The notes under the pieces: generated by a model
What the model saw: the letters and a program-made list of their open reading frames with translations, nothing else
What the model was told of the DNA's origin: nothing
Databases searched by the model: none
Translations under genes and position numbers: made by a program
NCBI GenBank assembly: GCA_964469555.1
Contig: CAYYAQ010000146.1
Location: 1-12,923, forward strand
Direction: 5' to 3'
DNA: 12,923 nt
Source: CAYYAQ01 sp964469555
GTDB taxonomy: Bacteria; Planctomycetota; UBA1135; UBA2386
Part shown: positions 7,637-12,923 of the stretch, in pieces
Numbering within the stretch: the first letter of the stretch is position 1
How the letters are laid out: every line of letters starts with the position of its first letter

Positions 7637-9889
7637 ATGTCCAACAATCGTTCACGTGTATGCAGCCGTTTGGCGGTCTCCGTCTTTGTGGCCTTGTTCG
7701 CCCTTCGCGTTGCTGTCGCGCAGGTTCCGGCGCGATTGCCCGACCCGGACGCCGAGCCGGGGAACGCCAGCAAGCCGGTCAAGGTCTACATCCTCGCCGG
7801 CCAGTCCAACATGGTCGGGATGGGGGATCTCCGGGGGGCGCGGAACGTCTACACCGGGGTCTACCTCGGCTCCGATCCCGCCATCTCCGAGGGGCCGTTT
7901 CAGATCTATCGCGTCGGCAACTACAAGGTCTCGAAGCTTCTGGTCTATCTGCCGGACGGCACGCCGACGGACAAGCCGGTGGCGAAGGGACAGCTCGAGG
8001 TTCCGCAGCGAGGTGTCTATCGGTCGCACTGCGGTTCCGGTGCGAGCTCTCACTGCGTGATGAAGCTCGACGGAAAGTCGGTCAAGCAGGGAGTCACCCT
8101 CGAGCCGGGCAAGCGTTACGAGTTCGAGATCTCCGGCTTTACCGGTGCCCCGCCGCGGTTCTGGCTCGAGAAGACCGACCTGCTCGGCAACGGTGATCTC
8201 GAGGCCGTGGCGAAGCGCGAGGGCAAGTTCCCTTGGCTGGTTGACGGCGAAGGCAAGTGGACCGTGCGCCAGGATGTCTACTTCCAGGAAGCGCGGGTCG
8301 CGAAGGATGGCAAGGGCTCGCCGCTGAGCGCGACCTCGAACGGCAAGTCCATCGGGCCGGAACTCGGCTTCGGGCACGTGCTGGGCACGTTTCACGACGA
8401 GCAGGTTCTTCTCATCAAGACGGCGATGGGCAACCGCTCGCTGGGATTCGATTTTCGCCCGCCCTCCAGCGGACGCACCGACCCTGACAGCAAGTGGGAA
8501 TCACTCGAGTACAAGCTGATGATCGAGGGCGTGCGGAAGACCCTCGACAACATCGAGAAGGTCGTCCCGGGCTACAAGGGTCAGGGCTACGAGATCGCCG
8601 GCTTCGCCTGGTTCCAGGGTCACAAGGACAGCTTCGCGGAGGAGATGATCGCGGGTTACGAGAAGAACCTCGTCAACCTGATCAACGACGTCCGCAAGGA
8701 GTTCAAGGTGCCGGAGCTTCCCGCTGTGGTCGCGACCATCGGGTTCGGCGGGCATGACATGGCGGACAAGTTTCTGAGGATCCTGAACGCGCAGATGGCT
8801 GTCGGTGACGCGAAGAAGCATCCCGAGTTCAAGGGCACCGTGGCCTCGGTCGACATCCGCGAGTTCTGGCGCGAGGTCGACGAGTCACCGAGGGGCCAGG
8901 ACTATCATTACAACCGCAACGCCGAGACGTACGTGCTGGTCGGCGATGCCCTCGGTCGGGCGATGGTCGGACTGCTCGGCGGCAAGGCTGAGCCGCTCCC
9001 GCGGTCCCAAAGGCCGAAGCGGGTCGCCCGACAACAGACCGCGGAGCCGTCGGAGAAGGAGAAGGCCGCCGCGAGAAAGGCGTTGGCTCCGATCATCCTC
9101 GCTGGCATAGCGGCGTCCTACGTTGCCAACCCGCGCTACAAGAAGTCGCTCGTGCAGGAGGCCAGCGGTGAACGACCAAAGCGCGCGAAGCAGTTCTTCC
9201 GTGGCGCGATGTTCGGGCTGGTCAATTGCTATCGCGCGGCCGGAGTGGACGACTACGAGTGGCGCTCGTTTGGTCCCGATTTCGACAACGCGCAGTGGGA
9301 GTACTTCAGCTTCGACCCTTCAGAGACGCGGCCCAAGGAAAAGGGAAGCCGCTTCCGCAAGGTGACGTATCCCGACGGGATGGCGAGCTGGTTCGCATCC
9401 GACTTCGATGCGGGCAAGGCCGGCTGGAAGAAAGGGCTGCAGCCCTTCGGACAGCTGGATGGCAAGCTGGCGCCGCTTTCGGAGACGTGCACCGTGCCGA
9501 TCTGCCGGTGCGGCGAGGCGCCGAAGACGCTGTGGGAGAAGGAAGTGCTGCTGATCCGCGGCACGTTCGAGTTCCCGCCGCTCAAGAAGGGCCACCGTTA
9601 CCGGATCCTGATCGGGGGCAGCGCCCACGTCAATGCCGGCGAGGGCTACGCGATTTGGGTCAACGGCAAGTTGCTGGCGCAGTCGAACGTCGGGGTTGGC
9701 AAGCGGCAGGGTGGACAGCCTCGCGGCGCCTACATCTACAACGACTTCCGCGACGAGTTCCAGGGCGGCAAGGCGACCGTCGCCGTCACGAGTTTCCTGC
9801 GCTACAACCACCCGCGCCACGGGCTGAGGCCACCGCGCGGCCATCTCACTCTCCGGATGGAAGAGCAGAAGATCCCGCCGATGAAGTAG
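7637..9889 (+). CDS. Exported sialate O-acetylesterase-like SGNH protein with shared C-terminal module (750 aa)
   Basis: This is a probable carbohydrate esterase of the sialate O-acetylesterase (SASA) type, removing acetyl groups from glycans outside the cytoplasm. The signal peptide is residues 1-28 (VAVA|Q). Block I is YILAGQSNMVGMGD with nucleophile Ser57. GFAWFQGHKD (Trp325 region) matches the family's W-Q-G-x-x-D block. GQDYHYNRNAETY supplies the catalytic His424 with a nearby acid. Residues about 75-230 look like an inserted domain between block I and the rest of the catalytic core, with GSGASSHCVMKLDG and a PGKRYEFEISG strand. Residues 535-750 are homologous to 839-1066 of the preceding protein and contain CTVPICRC and WEKEVLLIRGTF. 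The frame is open further upstream, inside the previous gene, but the ATG at 7637 directly precedes the signal peptide. The stop is TAG. The true substrate is not determined. Confidence 0.85.
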   Translation: MSNNRSRVCSRLAVSVFVALFALRVAVAQVPARLPDPDAEPGNASKPVKVYILAGQSNMVGMGDLRGARNVYTGVYLGSDPAISEGPFQIYRVGNYKVSKLLVYLPDGTPTDKPVAKGQLEVPQRGVYRSHCGSGASSHCVMKLDGKSVKQGVTLEPGKRYEFEISGFTGAPPRFWLEKTDLLGNGDLEAVAKREGKFPWLVDGEGKWTVRQDVYFQEARVAKDGKGSPLSATSNGKSIGPELGFGHVLGTFHDEQVLLIKTAMGNRSLGFDFRPPSSGRTDPDSKWESLEYKLMIEGVRKTLDNIEKVVPGYKGQGYEIAGFAWFQGHKDSFAEEMIAGYEKNLVNLINDVRKEFKVPELPAVVATIGFGGHDMADKFLRILNAQMAVGDAKKHPEFKGTVASVDIREFWREVDESPRGQDYHYNRNAETYVLVGDALGRAMVGLLGGKAEPLPRSQRPKRVARQQTAEPSEKEKAAARKALAPIILAGIAASYVANPRYKKSLVQEASGERPKRAKQFFRGAMFGLVNCYRAAGVDDYEWRSFGPDFDNAQWEYFSFDPSETRPKEKGSRFRKVTYPDGMASWFASDFDAGKAGWKKGLQPFGQLDGKLAPLSETCTVPICRCGEAPKTLWEKEVLLIRGTFEFPPLKKGHRYRILIGGSAHVNAGEGYAIWVNGKLLAQSNVGVGKRQGGQPRGAYIYNDFRDEFQGGKATVAVTSFLRYNHPRHGLRPPRGHLTLRMEEQKIPPMK

Positions 9890-9895
9890 GCGACA

Positions 9896-9916
9896 GGCCG
9901 GGTCGTTCCGACGGCC
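9896..9916 (+). terminator. GC-rich hairpin 7 nt after the acetylesterase stop
   Basis: GGCC (9896-9899) pairs with GGCC (9913-9916), and GTCG (9902-9905) pairs with CGAC (9909-9912) around a TTC loop, with a two-base bulge (9900-9901). Its position right after the stop suits a 3' end structure or terminator. There is no T-tract after it. Confidence 0.35.
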
Positions 9917-9987
9917 CCAAGGCTGCGGCTATCGTCGCTGGGGCGCGACTGTGCCGCCTCGAGGTCACATCGTAGATAGTTGGGATG

Positions 9988-10030
9988 GGGTCTAAAGGGC
10001 GCTTTTCGCCCTCGTCTCCCGGAGCCGGGA
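9988..10030 (+). other. Possible multi-stem RNA structure in the intergenic region
   Basis: GGGCG (9997-10001) pairs with CGCCC (10007-10011) around CTTTT. A second hairpin, CCCG-GAGC-CGGG, follows at about 10018-10029. GGGT just before and ACCC just after could close both into a three-way junction. Found by eye only; there is no known RNA family match. Confidence 0.25.
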
Positions 10031-10253
10031 CCCTGGCGCTTTTCCCCATACCGACCATCAGGCAGCACCGTCGGGAGGTGGTAACGCGGGTCCGTGAGCA
10101 ACTTGAAGACCGCCTTGTCGCGTTCTTGAACGACTCTTTTCGAAGGATCAGAACCAAGCTCAGGACAACCAAACAGGGTTCAAGAAATCGCCTCGGCCGG
10201 GAGTTCTCGCCAGGTTGCGGGCTGGCGGCGAGTAGACTGCCGGTTCCTTCCCA

Positions 10254-10286
10254 ATGAGGAATCCCCCAACCACGAGTAAACGATGA
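10254..10286 (+). CDS. Possible 10-codon leader ORF overlapping the selenoprotein start
   Basis: The frame ATG-AGG-AAT-CCC-CCA-ACC-ACG-AGT-AAA-CGA-TGA encodes MRNPPTTSKR. Its TGA overlaps the ATG of the next gene by two bases (ATGA at 10283-10286), the usual geometry of translational coupling. It lacks a clear ribosome site of its own and may be chance. Confidence 0.2.
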   Translation: MRNPPTTSKR

Positions 10287-11392
10287 ACAGAACCAGTCTC
10301 GCGCTGACGATGCTGTCCCTCGCTTGTGTCTCCTCGTGCCTTCACGCCCAACGGCGCATCGCGATCCCCGAGCATCTGAGCCCGGAAGCGAAGAAGGAGT
10401 ACGAGCGACTCGCGAACGAGCTACAGGAGGCTCAGGCAGAAAGCCGCAAGAAGATGATGGAGAACGCGCGCAAGGCGCGCGACGGTGGCGCCCGCTCGAT
10501 CTCGATGCGCATGCAGAGGTCGTTCCCGAAGGTCGCGGACGAATTCCTGAAGCAGGCTGGCAACTTCGCGCAATCCGATGACGCCATCGCCTTCCTCGTG
10601 CAAGCCTCTCGCCTCGACGATCGCAAGGAGTTGGTGCACAAGATCATGGCCAAACTGCTCGCCGAGCACATCGAGAGCAAGCGACTCGCGGACGCGGCGC
10701 TCGGCCTGCCCGCGCTCGCGCGGACGCTCGGCAACGACGGCGTGAACGCGATCGCCGCGAAGATCATCGAGAAGAGCCCGCACAAGAGCGTGCAGGGCGC
10801 CGCGTTCTATGCGCGCAGTACCCTGGTCCTCGATCGACGCGGCAACAAGAGCGAGGGTCGAGAGCGCGCCATCGCCGATCTGCGCCGAGCCGTGAAACTC
10901 GCTCCGGACGTCCTGCCCGCCCGCGCCAAGGGACAACTGTACGAAGCCGAGAAACTCCAGGTCGGCATGGTCGCTCCAAACATCGTCGGCAAGGACATCG
11001 ACGACGTCGACTTCGAGCTGTCCGACTACAAGGGCAAGGTGATCATGCTCGACTTCTGGGGCGATTGGTGAGGACCGTGCCGGAGAATGTATCCACACGA
11101 GCGGTCGCTCGTGAAAAAGCACGCTGCAGCTCCCTTCGCCCTCATCGGCGTCAACAGTGACAAGACCAAGGAACGCGTCCGCCAGGCGATCGAGAAGAAC
11201 GGCATCAATTGGCGCAGCTTCTGGCAGGGTCCCGCCGGCACCCGCGGCGAGATCTCGACCCAATGGAACGTGAGGGGCTGGCCAACGGTCGTCTTGATCG
11301 ACCACAAGGGTGTCATCCGCGCCCGCGCCCACAGCCTCGACGACGATCTGCTGGAACGGTTGATCAACGAAGCCAAGGCGGCGCGGAACTAG
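10283..11392 (+). CDS. Exported TlpA/ResA-like thioredoxin-fold selenoprotein with UGPC active site (369 aa, Sec263)
   Basis: I read this as one gene with selenocysteine encoded by TGA at 11069-11071. Residues 1-22 are a signal peptide (likely cut LHA|Q; a VSSC lipobox is an alternative). Residues about 30-220 are helical, with a coiled-coil-like start (EAKKEYERLANELQEAQ) and TPR-like pairs. Residues about 225-369 are a TlpA/AhpC-TSA-type domain: GMVAPNIVGKDIDD, ELSDYKGKVIMLDFWGDW, then U-G-P-C (263-266), FALIGVNSD, and the cis-proline Pro334 in GWPTVVLID. WGDW-C-GPC is the normal family motif, so the TGA stands exactly in place of the attacking cysteine. Both sides are in one frame and the downstream part completes the fold. 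A SECIS-like hairpin follows at 11096-11113. The real stop is TAG at 11390-11392. The expected role is thiol-disulfide exchange outside the cytoplasm. The alternatives are a nonsense mutation or a sequencing error; the second UGPC gene nearby argues against both. Confidence 0.9.
11069..11071 (+). other. In-frame TGA read as selenocysteine (Sec263)
   Basis: Codon 263 of the gene starting at 10283. The context is TTC TGG GGC GAT TGG TGA GGA CCG TGC, i.e. FWGDW-U-GPC, the thioredoxin-type redox motif. The same substitution (TGA-GGN-CCG-TGC) occurs at 11998 in the second gene. Confidence 0.88.
11096..11113 (+). promoter_or_regulatory. SECIS-like hairpin of the TlpA-like selenoprotein
   Basis: CACGAGC (11096-11102) pairs perfectly with GCTCGTG (11107-11113) around the loop GGTC (11103-11106). 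The loop begins after 31 nt counted from the TGA, inside the about 16-37 nt range used for bacterial SECIS elements, and has G at the first two loop positions as those rules ask. As I recall, the E. coli fdhF element that binds SelB also has a GGUC loop. GACC at 11073-11076 could pair with the loop, allowing a competing fold. Confidence 0.7.
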
Positions 11393-11414
11393 GGCACGCG
11401 TCAAATTACGAGAG

Positions 11415-11431
11415 GCGAACGACGCGTTCGC
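11415..11431 (+). terminator. Perfect 7-bp hairpin after the first selenoprotein gene
   Basis: GCGAACG (11415-11421) pairs with CGTTCGC (11425-11431) around ACG, 22 nt after the TAG stop. It suits a transcript 3' end, but no T-tract follows, so termination is not certain. Confidence 0.4.
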
Positions 11432-11454
11432 GCCGTGAGGATAGGCGCTCCAGG

Positions 11455-11604
11455 ATGCAACAGGATCCGCCCGATCACGTGGGGTTCGGCGAGGAAAGTC
11501 AACACCTTGCGGCCCCGCTGATCTTGAGTGTGGTGGCCGCCGGACTCGCCTTGCTCGTCTTCTGGGTCAGTCCCCTGAGCATGGCGAACATCCGGTGGAA
11601 GTAA
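11455..11604 (+). CDS. Possible small single-pass membrane protein (49 aa)
   Basis: An ATG frame ending in TAA at 11602-11604 encodes a hydrophilic acidic N-terminus (MQQDPPDHVGFGEESQH), one strongly hydrophobic segment (residues about 19-38, APLILSVVAAGLALLVFWV) and a short basic end (ANIRWK). This arrangement is typical of small membrane proteins and is unlikely in random GC-rich sequence, but a chance frame cannot be excluded. GAGGA at about 11437 is rather far from the start and AGG directly adjoins it, so the ribosome site is poor. No family is recognised. It lies between the two selenoprotein genes on the same strand. Confidence 0.4.
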   Translation: MQQDPPDHVGFGEESQHLAAPLILSVVAAGLALLVFWVSPLSMANIRWK

Positions 11605-11751
11605 GTGTGAACCCAGGGTGGCTGTCCCCGAGATTGGTCTGTCGGAGTTCACGTAGATTTCTCTTGGGGGCTCGAAGGGCTGGCGGATCGGGTTGATGGT
11701 CAGGACAATGCGATCCAATTGAACCTTCGAGCTCGATCGAATCGAGGAACC

Positions 11752-12750
11752 ATGCATCACACGCCAAGCAAGGCCATTCTCACGCTGCTAGTCGCAGCCC
11801 TGGCGGGCCTCAGTCTATCGGCGCAGGTTCGCCGTCCGCACAAGACCCAGGCCGAACTCGAGCGGAGCTACGCCGACAAGCTCAAGCAGTCCTGGTTCGT
11901 GGATGGCGGGTGGACCGACGACTACGACCTGGCTCGAAAGCGTGCGGCGGCGCAGAACAAGTTCATCTTCGCCTACTTCACCCGCAGCTACGCTCCTTGA
12001 GGCCCGTGCACCCGGGTGGAGAACGGTGCGTTCTCCCAGATCGAACGGATGCGGTCGCTGGGCAAGAGAGTCATCCTGTTCGCTTCCATCGCGACGCGTA
12101 TCGCCGATCGCAAGCATGACGATCTCCTGCGGCAAAAGAACGGGCGTGGGTATCCGACGCTGACCATGATGGATGCCAAGGGAGAGATCCTGACCCGTGA
12201 CATCGATCGCAACATCGCCGGCGTCGAGAAGGCGGTGCAGTCCGTGTTGGACCACGTCCGGCTGGCGAAACGCATCAACGCCGGGGAGAAGGGTCTGGAC
12301 GTAGACATGCTGTTGGTGGAGCTTCGTCTACGTCGCCTGTCTGTGACACAGGCCCGGCAGCGCTTCCAGAGATGCGTCAGTCGCCTTGGTGACGCGGCCC
12401 GGACCGAAGCCGATAGCCTGATCCTCGCGCTCGAGATCGAGGCGTGGCGCGCCCAGCTAGGCAAGGACAAGGGTGCTGCCCTGAACAAGGGTTGCTATGA
12501 GGCCTTCAAGTTCGGCCGCCGCCCTGTTGCGGGCTCGCGTGCCGACGAGTACCTGTTCTACCGGCCCGTCCTTGCTGGTGCCGGCCATGCCGAGGATCTG
12601 GTCACGTTTGAACGGGCCTTCCAGATCCAGGCGCCCCGGCTGCAAGAGAAGATCGACGCGGCGAAGACCAAGGGCGGCAGCAGCTACGCCCAGCGTCAAC
12701 TGGATGCCCTTTTGGGTGTTTTGACCAGGTTGCGCGCGGCCAGGAAGTAG
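11752..12750 (+). CDS. Exported Thioredoxin_7-like selenoprotein with UGPC active site (332 aa, Sec83)
   Basis: I read this as one gene through the TGA at 11998-12000. The ATG at 11752 starts a clean signal peptide (MHHTPSKAILTLLVAALAGL, cut LSA|Q) and has GAGGA four bases before it; an upstream TTG (11719) in frame is less likely. The thioredoxin-like part covers about residues 40-160: YDLARKRAAAQNKFIFAYFT, RSYAP, then U-G-P-C (83-86), VENGAFSQIERM, KRVILFASI, and cis-proline Pro135 in GRGYPTLTMMDAKGEIL. This order matches the Thioredoxin_7/DUF255-like group, in which a cysteine normally stands where TGA is found. Residues about 160-332 are helical and perhaps TPR-like, with no recognised domain. 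A SECIS-like hairpin lies at 12018-12036. The real stop is TAG at 12748-12750. The likely role is thiol redox chemistry outside the cytoplasm; the substrate is unknown. Confidence 0.9.
11998..12000 (+). other. In-frame TGA read as selenocysteine (Sec83)
   Basis: The context is TAC GCT CCT TGA GGC CCG TGC, i.e. YAP-U-GPC. The frame continues without a stop for 249 further codons and carries the rest of the fold. Confidence 0.88.
12018..12036 (+). promoter_or_regulatory. SECIS-like hairpin of the Thioredoxin_7-like selenoprotein
   Basis: GGAGAAC (12018-12024) pairs perfectly with GTTCTCC (12030-12036) around GGTGC (12025-12029). G12016 can add a pair with C12037 if T12017 bulges. The loop starts after 24 nt counted from the TGA. 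Like the element at 11096-11113, it has a 7-bp stem and a loop beginning GGU. A small hairpin CCCG/CGGG at 12003-12016 may stack before it. Confidence 0.75.
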
Positions 12751-12810
12751 GGGCTCGCCGTCTTCCGGCCGACCTTCGATGAGCTCAGAAAGTCACCAGA
12801 CGGAGGGGGG

Positions 12811-12839
12811 GGCACGACAGGTCGACGACCGGGCGTGCC
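12811..12839. other. Two-stem hairpin downstream of the second selenoprotein gene
   Basis: GGCACG (12811-12816) pairs with CGTGCC (12834-12839), and inside it GGTC (12820-12823) pairs with GACC (12827-12830) around GAC, with a symmetric 3x3 internal loop. It lies 60 nt after the TAG stop and directly before repeat core D. No T-tract follows. It may be a transcript end or a dyad binding site. Confidence 0.4.
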
Positions 12840-12842
12840 GGG

Positions 12843-12865
12843 AATTGCAGCTTGGAACGTCTATG
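12843..12865 (+). repeat. Repeat core, copy D, in front of a possible gene start
   Basis: The core ATTGCAGCTTGGAACGTCTAT is identical to copy B and one base different from copy A, but the upstream 100 bases of the repeat are missing here. TATGCT at 12862-12867 resembles a -10 hexamer and lies 6 nt before the ATG at 12874, so a leaderless transcript is conceivable. Confidence 0.6.
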
Positions 12866-12873
12866 CTCCCCCG

Positions 12874-12923
12874 ATGCTCAAACTCGCTTCGACGCACCTG
12901 GAGGGCCTGACCCAAGGCCGCTA
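12874..12923 (+). CDS. Possible start of a further gene (truncated by window end)
   Basis: An ATG at 12874 opens a frame running to the window end (MLKLASTHLEGLTQGR). There is no ribosome site before it (CTCCCCCG). The only supports are the open frame and the repeat core/-10-like element just upstream. Too little is visible to assign a family. Confidence 0.25.
   Translation, partial: MLKLASTHLEGLTQGR

Larger units (their letters stand above)
9890..10282. other. Intergenic region upstream of the first selenoprotein gene
   Basis: This 393-bp spacer contains a hairpin just after the acetylesterase stop (9896-9916), a possible multi-stem RNA fold at 9988-10030, and a short leader frame at 10254-10286. 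TTGCGG at about 10215 and TAGACT at 10232 resemble promoter hexamers, but the spacer of about 12 bases is too short for a normal sigma-70 site. I looked for a selenocysteine tRNA here and found no cloverleaf. Confidence 0.5.
11393..11751. other. Spacer between the two selenoprotein genes
   Basis: These 359 bp contain a strong hairpin (11415-11431), a possible 49-codon membrane-protein gene (11455-11604) and about 147 bp of leader before the second selenoprotein. A convincing promoter was not found. Confidence 0.5.

Noticed and set aside
3792..7655. Long antisense frames opposite the PDZ gene (for example 3792-4751 and 5610-6638).
   Set aside because: They are rich in Arg, Asp and His with no recognisable domain and mirror the codon pattern of the real plus-strand gene.
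9890..10282. A selenocysteine tRNA (selC) or other tRNA in the spacer; GGGTTCAAGA at about 10177 looks like a T-loop.
   Set aside because: The flanking bases do not form the T-stem, and no acceptor stem or TCA anticodon arm fits around it.
11608..11640. The segment GGGTGGCTGTCCCCGAGATT resembles REP-like motifs seen near RAYT transposases.
   Set aside because: There is one copy only, no clear inverted partner and no transposase in the window; the resemblance is from memory and too weak to annotate.
10283..12750. The two TGA codons as frameshifts or pseudogene scars, or TGA reassigned to Trp or Gly.
   Set aside because: No frame change is needed, both flanks are intact, and both TGAs fall on the catalytic Cys position with downstream hairpins. 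General reassignment would be expected to put TGA inside other genes, and the other large frames have none.

Overview
The window is about 62-65% GC by eye. It looks like a chromosomal piece from a Planctomycetota-type bacterium, or a close relative in the PVC/large-genome group. The reasons are an FG-GAP/ASPIC-UnbV protein, a sialate O-acetylesterase-type SGNH protein, a PDZ plus alpha/alpha-toroid giant secreted protein, mostly exported products (several signal peptides end in ...A|Q), and long loosely packed intergenic spaces. This assignment is inferred from family content only; there is no rRNA or other marker gene.

Layout. (1) 1-213 (+) is the C-terminal tail of an exported protein that begins before the window. 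(2) 443-1639 (-) is a membrane-anchored SGNH-hydrolase-like protein, and 1982-3466 (-) is a seven-repeat FG-GAP lipoprotein with a C-terminal ASPIC/UnbV domain. These two genes are separated and bordered by direct copies of a roughly 140-bp imperfect repeat. (3) 3963-7604 and 7637-9889 (+) are a probable two-gene operon: a 1213-aa exported PDZ/toroid/HEAT-like protein and a 750-aa exported sialate-O-acetylesterase-like protein. They share a homologous module of about 220 residues with a conserved CTxPxC motif. (4) 10283-11392 and 11752-12750 (+) are two exported thioredoxin-fold proteins, with a possible 49-aa membrane protein between them. (5) 12874-end may be the start of another gene behind a copy of the repeat core.

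The main result is in part 4. Both thioredoxin-fold genes are interrupted by one in-frame TGA exactly where the first (attacking) cysteine of the CGPC active site should be. The downstream frame is open and supplies the rest of a thioredoxin fold, including Gly-Pro-Cys and the cis-proline. In both cases a perfect 7-bp hairpin with a loop starting GGU lies 17-24 nt after the TGA, as expected for a bacterial SECIS element. I read both as selenoproteins with a UGPC redox motif: a 369-aa TlpA/ResA-like protein (Sec263) and a 332-aa Thioredoxin_7-like protein (Sec83). Conventional gene calling would cut each into two fragments. Together they suggest a selenium-dependent thiol redox module outside the cytoplasm. 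Partners and substrates are unknown, and no selA/selB/selC/selD is in the window. All six complete large genes end in TAG and none in TGA, which is unusual for a GC-rich genome.
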